From UBA1952 sp965246855 (GTDB lineage: Bacteria; Bacteroidota; Bacteroidia; Chitinophagales; Chitinophagaceae), in NCBI GenBank assembly GCA_965246855.1, contig CBDFFP010000005.1, positions 248,001-312,000 of the forward strand: a stretch of 64,000 bases of DNA, given 5' to 3'. The notes beneath the pieces were generated by a model. It was given only the letters and a program-made list of their open reading frames with translations. It was not told the DNA's origin and made no database searches. This document shows, piece by piece, positions 62,401-64,000 of the stretch (positions are counted from its first letter, which is position 1; every line of letters starts with the position of its first letter). The position numbers were made by a program, and so were the translations under genes.

Positions 62401-63160
62401 AGCCTGTAGCGTCTTTGGCGTAAATGGTATAGTTGCCATTAGCCGTTATAGGGCCAAAGGTGGAGCTGCTTTGCCAGTTTGTCGGTTGACCCATTGCATA
62501 GGTGTAAAGACCTGTTCCGCCTGTAGCAGACATGCTTAGGTTGGTGCTTGTGGGGCAGCCGCCAGGATTGGAAAATGCCGCCGCGACACTGAAAGGCGTA
62601 CAACCCTGCACAGTTAGAGGCAGGTAAAGAATGTTGTTGTTCTCATTGCTCTCAGTAATGGTATTGGTGTAATCTGCCTTGCAAATAATGTAATAGTTAC
62701 CTGCTACGGTTGTTGCTGGTAGCGTAATGGATAGATTTGTATAGTTCGTTAAGCCATTAGCAGGCAAAGGATTGAAAGTGGTATCTCGGAGATACACATC
62801 ATTGCTGCTAAGGGTAGCATCTGTAGAAAGATAGTAACCCACATTACAAGCACTGACGCTGCCTGTATTAACGGTTTGAATGCCACCAGATACAGGGAAA
62901 GGTACGCCTGTGGATACAAAAGCACTGTTGTAGGAAAAGCTGTTATTGACCACATCCGGCAGCAGCGGCGCAATGGCCGTTACTATCTTACTGGTGCGAT
63001 TATACACCGGGTCAAAGACATAAACCGTTTTGTGTGTTGGTGTGCGCACCGTGTCTATCTCCTCACGAGCGTTGTAGGAAAATATAGTTTGGGCACTTAA
63101 TTTCATGCTGAATAGAGGAAGCATGAAAAATAGTAATTTACTAATATTTATATTGCACAT
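59477..63160 (-). CDS. Giant PKD/CARDB surface protein with T9SS type A sorting domain
   Basis: From ATG 63160 about 1227 residues. It has a signal peptide (ISKLLFFMLPLFSMKLSAQ), a CARDB-like domain (about 80-185, with ESNENNNILYLPL), several PKD domains (for example ATTYQWDFGDGNTSTSVSPTHTYANTG and SFFWTFGDGQSSTANSPSHTYTTPG), Ig-like modules with QWYKDN or TWYKNG cores, a fibronectin-III-like part (about 640-730), and a type A sorting domain (IIVSPNPTSGLISVLF ... KRVVKN). It would be exported by type IX secretion and displayed or released. A start at 63172 is also possible; either way the 5' end overlaps the stop of the Cys-rich gene by about 20-30 nt. Confidence 0.88.
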   Translation of the reverse strand: MCNINISKLLFFMLPLFSMKLSAQTIFSYNAREEIDTVRTPTHKTVYVFDPVYNRTSKIVTAIAPLLPDVVNNSFSYNSAFVSTGVPFPVSGGIQTVNTGSVSACNVGYYLSTDATLSSNDVYLRDTTFNPLPANGLTNYTNLSITLPATTVAGNYYIICKADYTNTITESNENNNILYLPLTVQGCTPFSVAAAFSNPGGCPTSTNLSMSATGGTGLYTYAMGQPTNWQSSSTFGPITANGNYTIYAKDATGCISSSVININWLCSQSITAAFSITQNGATATFTNQSVNATTYQWDFGDGNTSTSVSPTHTYANTGSYIVKLKAINGTLQDSTIQQVNIALPNCNLSLQIVSNQSPNLISSSNPLVLSVINPTLFSSFIWSDGTTAATTSPATPGNYSVTATDVNNCTYQSNVLLAEYPCSNPPVTVMLADGFPISSSPDTLCTANSALLSLSNPAQWYQWYKDNTAISGATGATYNVTAPGYYSCVLYNGNATTGNVCSTATFSNYTMAYYPASNLSFKDSIVQQPYQTTVYFNSLYTGTPSTSFFWTFGDGQSSTANSPSHTYTTPGVYLVCLKAVGWCDTSMYCKYDTITINYPTPAVPTALTAAAIDTSNIQLSWTHTGTDVQNLILCRSLSPAFTIVDSFVLPVSYSYTDTALQSCTIYYYKIKAKNYTQYSGWSNTAFDTTLGPTPNINIVTTTTNLCGSQADTFTATTNVPNGLFQWKVNGIVQSATGNPFIYNPVNNDTVECSVSAPAGACFSPQILTSNALVINVTTPLIPYGIATVDSITCTNATFNVSFNSNNAPTGSIVQMWESIGSTAFTAVGASQLYSGSSLTFPVANGNITGAKRYFFAITPPVGSCAINAHSDTAMTNVMMTVSPTVSITNYRDTICYGDSVTFVATYTNGGSNPNFTWTNSGFSGPITTSDTLLRNPSNGEVYTVFMQSSAACAIPDTITSAPVSITVNYYTSPYGIVQPPPTPFCSDTNFAVFTALTNIVQGNYTWYKNGAVVGTDSIIKVRINSLSNGDEIGLIIQMPSPSVGCYTVDSIVCLPYTVTLLPTPISAPIQLVGMAGDSLQGALPSSGYTYQWFLGGQAIPNATDIVYKPLQGGIYTFMITNLYGCWSVSPPYSWSPLGIKEPNNITDDCIIVSPNPTSGLISVLFDCPTKGMTLRVAGENGAIIFTKTFDTNLSSYQLEALLGKANGIYNLTFKTKAGVSTKRVVKN

Positions 63161-63413
63161 ATTTGGGGTCAATTTGCTGAAACTGTGCTTCCCAGTCCCA
63201 TTTTTCAGGTTTATACTCTATACAGAACCATTTCATACCACTTTCTAACCAAGATGTTCTATAAGAATTAATTTCATGAATATCAATATCATCCAAACCA
63301 AATTCTGCTCCACAACACAAGCAAATATCGAAACTTGCGCATCCATATTCGTCCCATGTTGGGGTTTCAAACGCGAATCCACAAATCCCACAATTGTATT
63401 CAGACAAATCCAT
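63141..63413 (-). CDS. Cys-rich candidate immunity protein
   Basis: A 90-residue protein with CGIC (Cys8, Cys11) and CLCC (Cys31, Cys33, Cys34), a zinc-ribbon pattern like that of the CPCC family often found as immunity proteins of polymorphic toxins, then an acidic, Trp-rich tail. It starts 3 nt after the stop of the RHS-type toxin gene, the expected position for an immunity gene. The family link is inference from the cysteine pattern and context. Confidence 0.6.
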   Translation of the reverse strand: MDLSEYNCGICGFAFETPTWDEYGCASFDICLCCGAEFGLDDIDIHEINSYRTSWLESGMKWFCIEYKPEKWDWEAQFQQIDPKYVQYKY

Positions 63414-63416
63414 ACA

Positions 63417-64000
63417 TTATTGTTTTAAGAAATACTTAATACCATTGTTAGGTTTGAAAAACGTCTTTGGAGTACCATACCTATTTATTACTCCAAAGTA
63501 GTTCTTTTTGAGGTCATAAAGGATTATGTCCCCATTTAGTCTAACTTTAGAAACAATATCTTTTGAAGTACTTTGAAAGAATTTTTGTGCGCCTTCCACA
63601 TATTGCTTCGCGTTTAAGAATTCATCAAATTCCGCCCCATGTTTAATCCAATGTGTATATGCGTTTTTTACTGAGTTAGTCTTTTTTCCTAATGACCATA
63701 TTGCCTTTTCTGCCCCTAATTCAGGTACAAGTGTATTTAAAACAATTTCTGCTGCCTCATCTGCGTATCCATTGTCTTTAACAATTTGTGCTATGCTTGG
63801 CTTATATGAATTAATAGTTGCTTGTGGAGCTAGACTAGGGTAACAAAAGATAATGTTTTGTGTTTGATTAGCATTAAATCCAGCAACACTGCCAGTACCA
63901 ACCATTGCATCACCAGCATACATCCCACTTGGGTCAATCCCATTCATCGGATTATTTTCCGCATAAGTGTATAGATTAAGCGCATCAAGCGGGTCTTGGC
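63417..64000 (-). CDS. RHS-type polymorphic toxin, C-terminal part (runs off the window)
   Basis: The frame is open to the right edge. It enters with the RHS core ending DPLDALNLYTYAENNPMNGIDPSG, which precedes the variable tip of YD-repeat toxins. The last 110 residues (AYTHWIKHGAEFDEFLNAKQYVEGAQKFF ... NGDIILYDLKKNYFGVINRYG, FFKPNNGIKYFLKQ) have the HxxKHGxEF...A..YV..A..F and FGV...FFKP..GI.YF layout of BECR-fold nuclease toxins (colicin D/E5, EndoU-like). Activity on RNA is inferred from that resemblance. A candidate immunity gene follows. Confidence 0.75.
   Translation of the reverse strand, partial: QDPLDALNLYTYAENNPMNGIDPSGMYAGDAMVGTGSVAGFNANQTQNIIFCYPSLAPQATINSYKPSIAQIVKDNGYADEAAEIVLNTLVPELGAEKAIWSLGKKTNSVKNAYTHWIKHGAEFDEFLNAKQYVEGAQKFFQSTSKDIVSKVRLNGDIILYDLKKNYFGVINRYGTPKTFFKPNNGIKYFLKQ

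Overview
The window looks like a Bacteroidota chromosome, probably near Chitinophagaceae or Saprospiria. The signs are gliding genes gldF/gldG, a fused MurF-alanine racemase, several secreted proteins with type IX secretion sorting domains (types A and B), FkbM-type methyltransferases in a surface-glycan region, and promoter cores matching the Bacteroidota -7 element TAnnTTTG (often TAATTTCG here), frequently only 6-12 nt before the start codon.

Layout. 0-8.9 kb: housekeeping and small envelope genes (DUF4142 lipoprotein, Crp-like regulator, DinB, queA, priA, a TPR protein). 8.9-23.8 kb: envelope and surface-glycan block (GHL10 hydrolase, flippase, gmd and fcl for GDP-L-fucose, GT2 and GT9 glycosyltransferases, three methyltransferase-like proteins) mixed with secreted LamG and gliding-type proteins. 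23.9-32.9 kb: RND exporter, gldF-gldG-DUF4340 and murF-alr, with an array of 21-bp repeats before gldF. 33-43.7 kb: pentapeptide membrane protein, a second 21-bp array, infB, then nusA and rimP. The usual rimP-nusA-infB run is split by two unrelated genes. A tRNA with a CAT anticodon lies at 43.74 kb.

44-53 kb is a plasmid-like accessory segment: coiled-coil proteins, a replication-relaxation-like protein, a VirD4/TraD-like coupling ATPase (one homopolymer frameshift), HicA/HicB, a Rep_3 initiator, six iterons at 21-22 bp spacing, a plasmid-type HTH/coiled-coil protein and an XRE regulator. Three of these reading frames (Rep, HTH/coiled-coil, HicB) carry eight in-frame TGA codons and no in-frame TAA or TAG. 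In Rep and HicB the TGA falls where the families carry a conserved glycine. Other genes in the segment appear to use TGA as an ordinary stop. This is the most unusual signal in the window.

53-64 kb holds two transglutaminase-like secreted proteins, the second fused to an RHS-type junction and a toxin-like tail followed by a probable exported immunity protein and a displaced remnant of the same gene; a pentapeptide-like membrane protein; a decayed tyrosine recombinase; a giant PKD/CARDB T9SS protein; and, at the right edge, the end of an RHS-type toxin with a Cys-rich candidate immunity protein.
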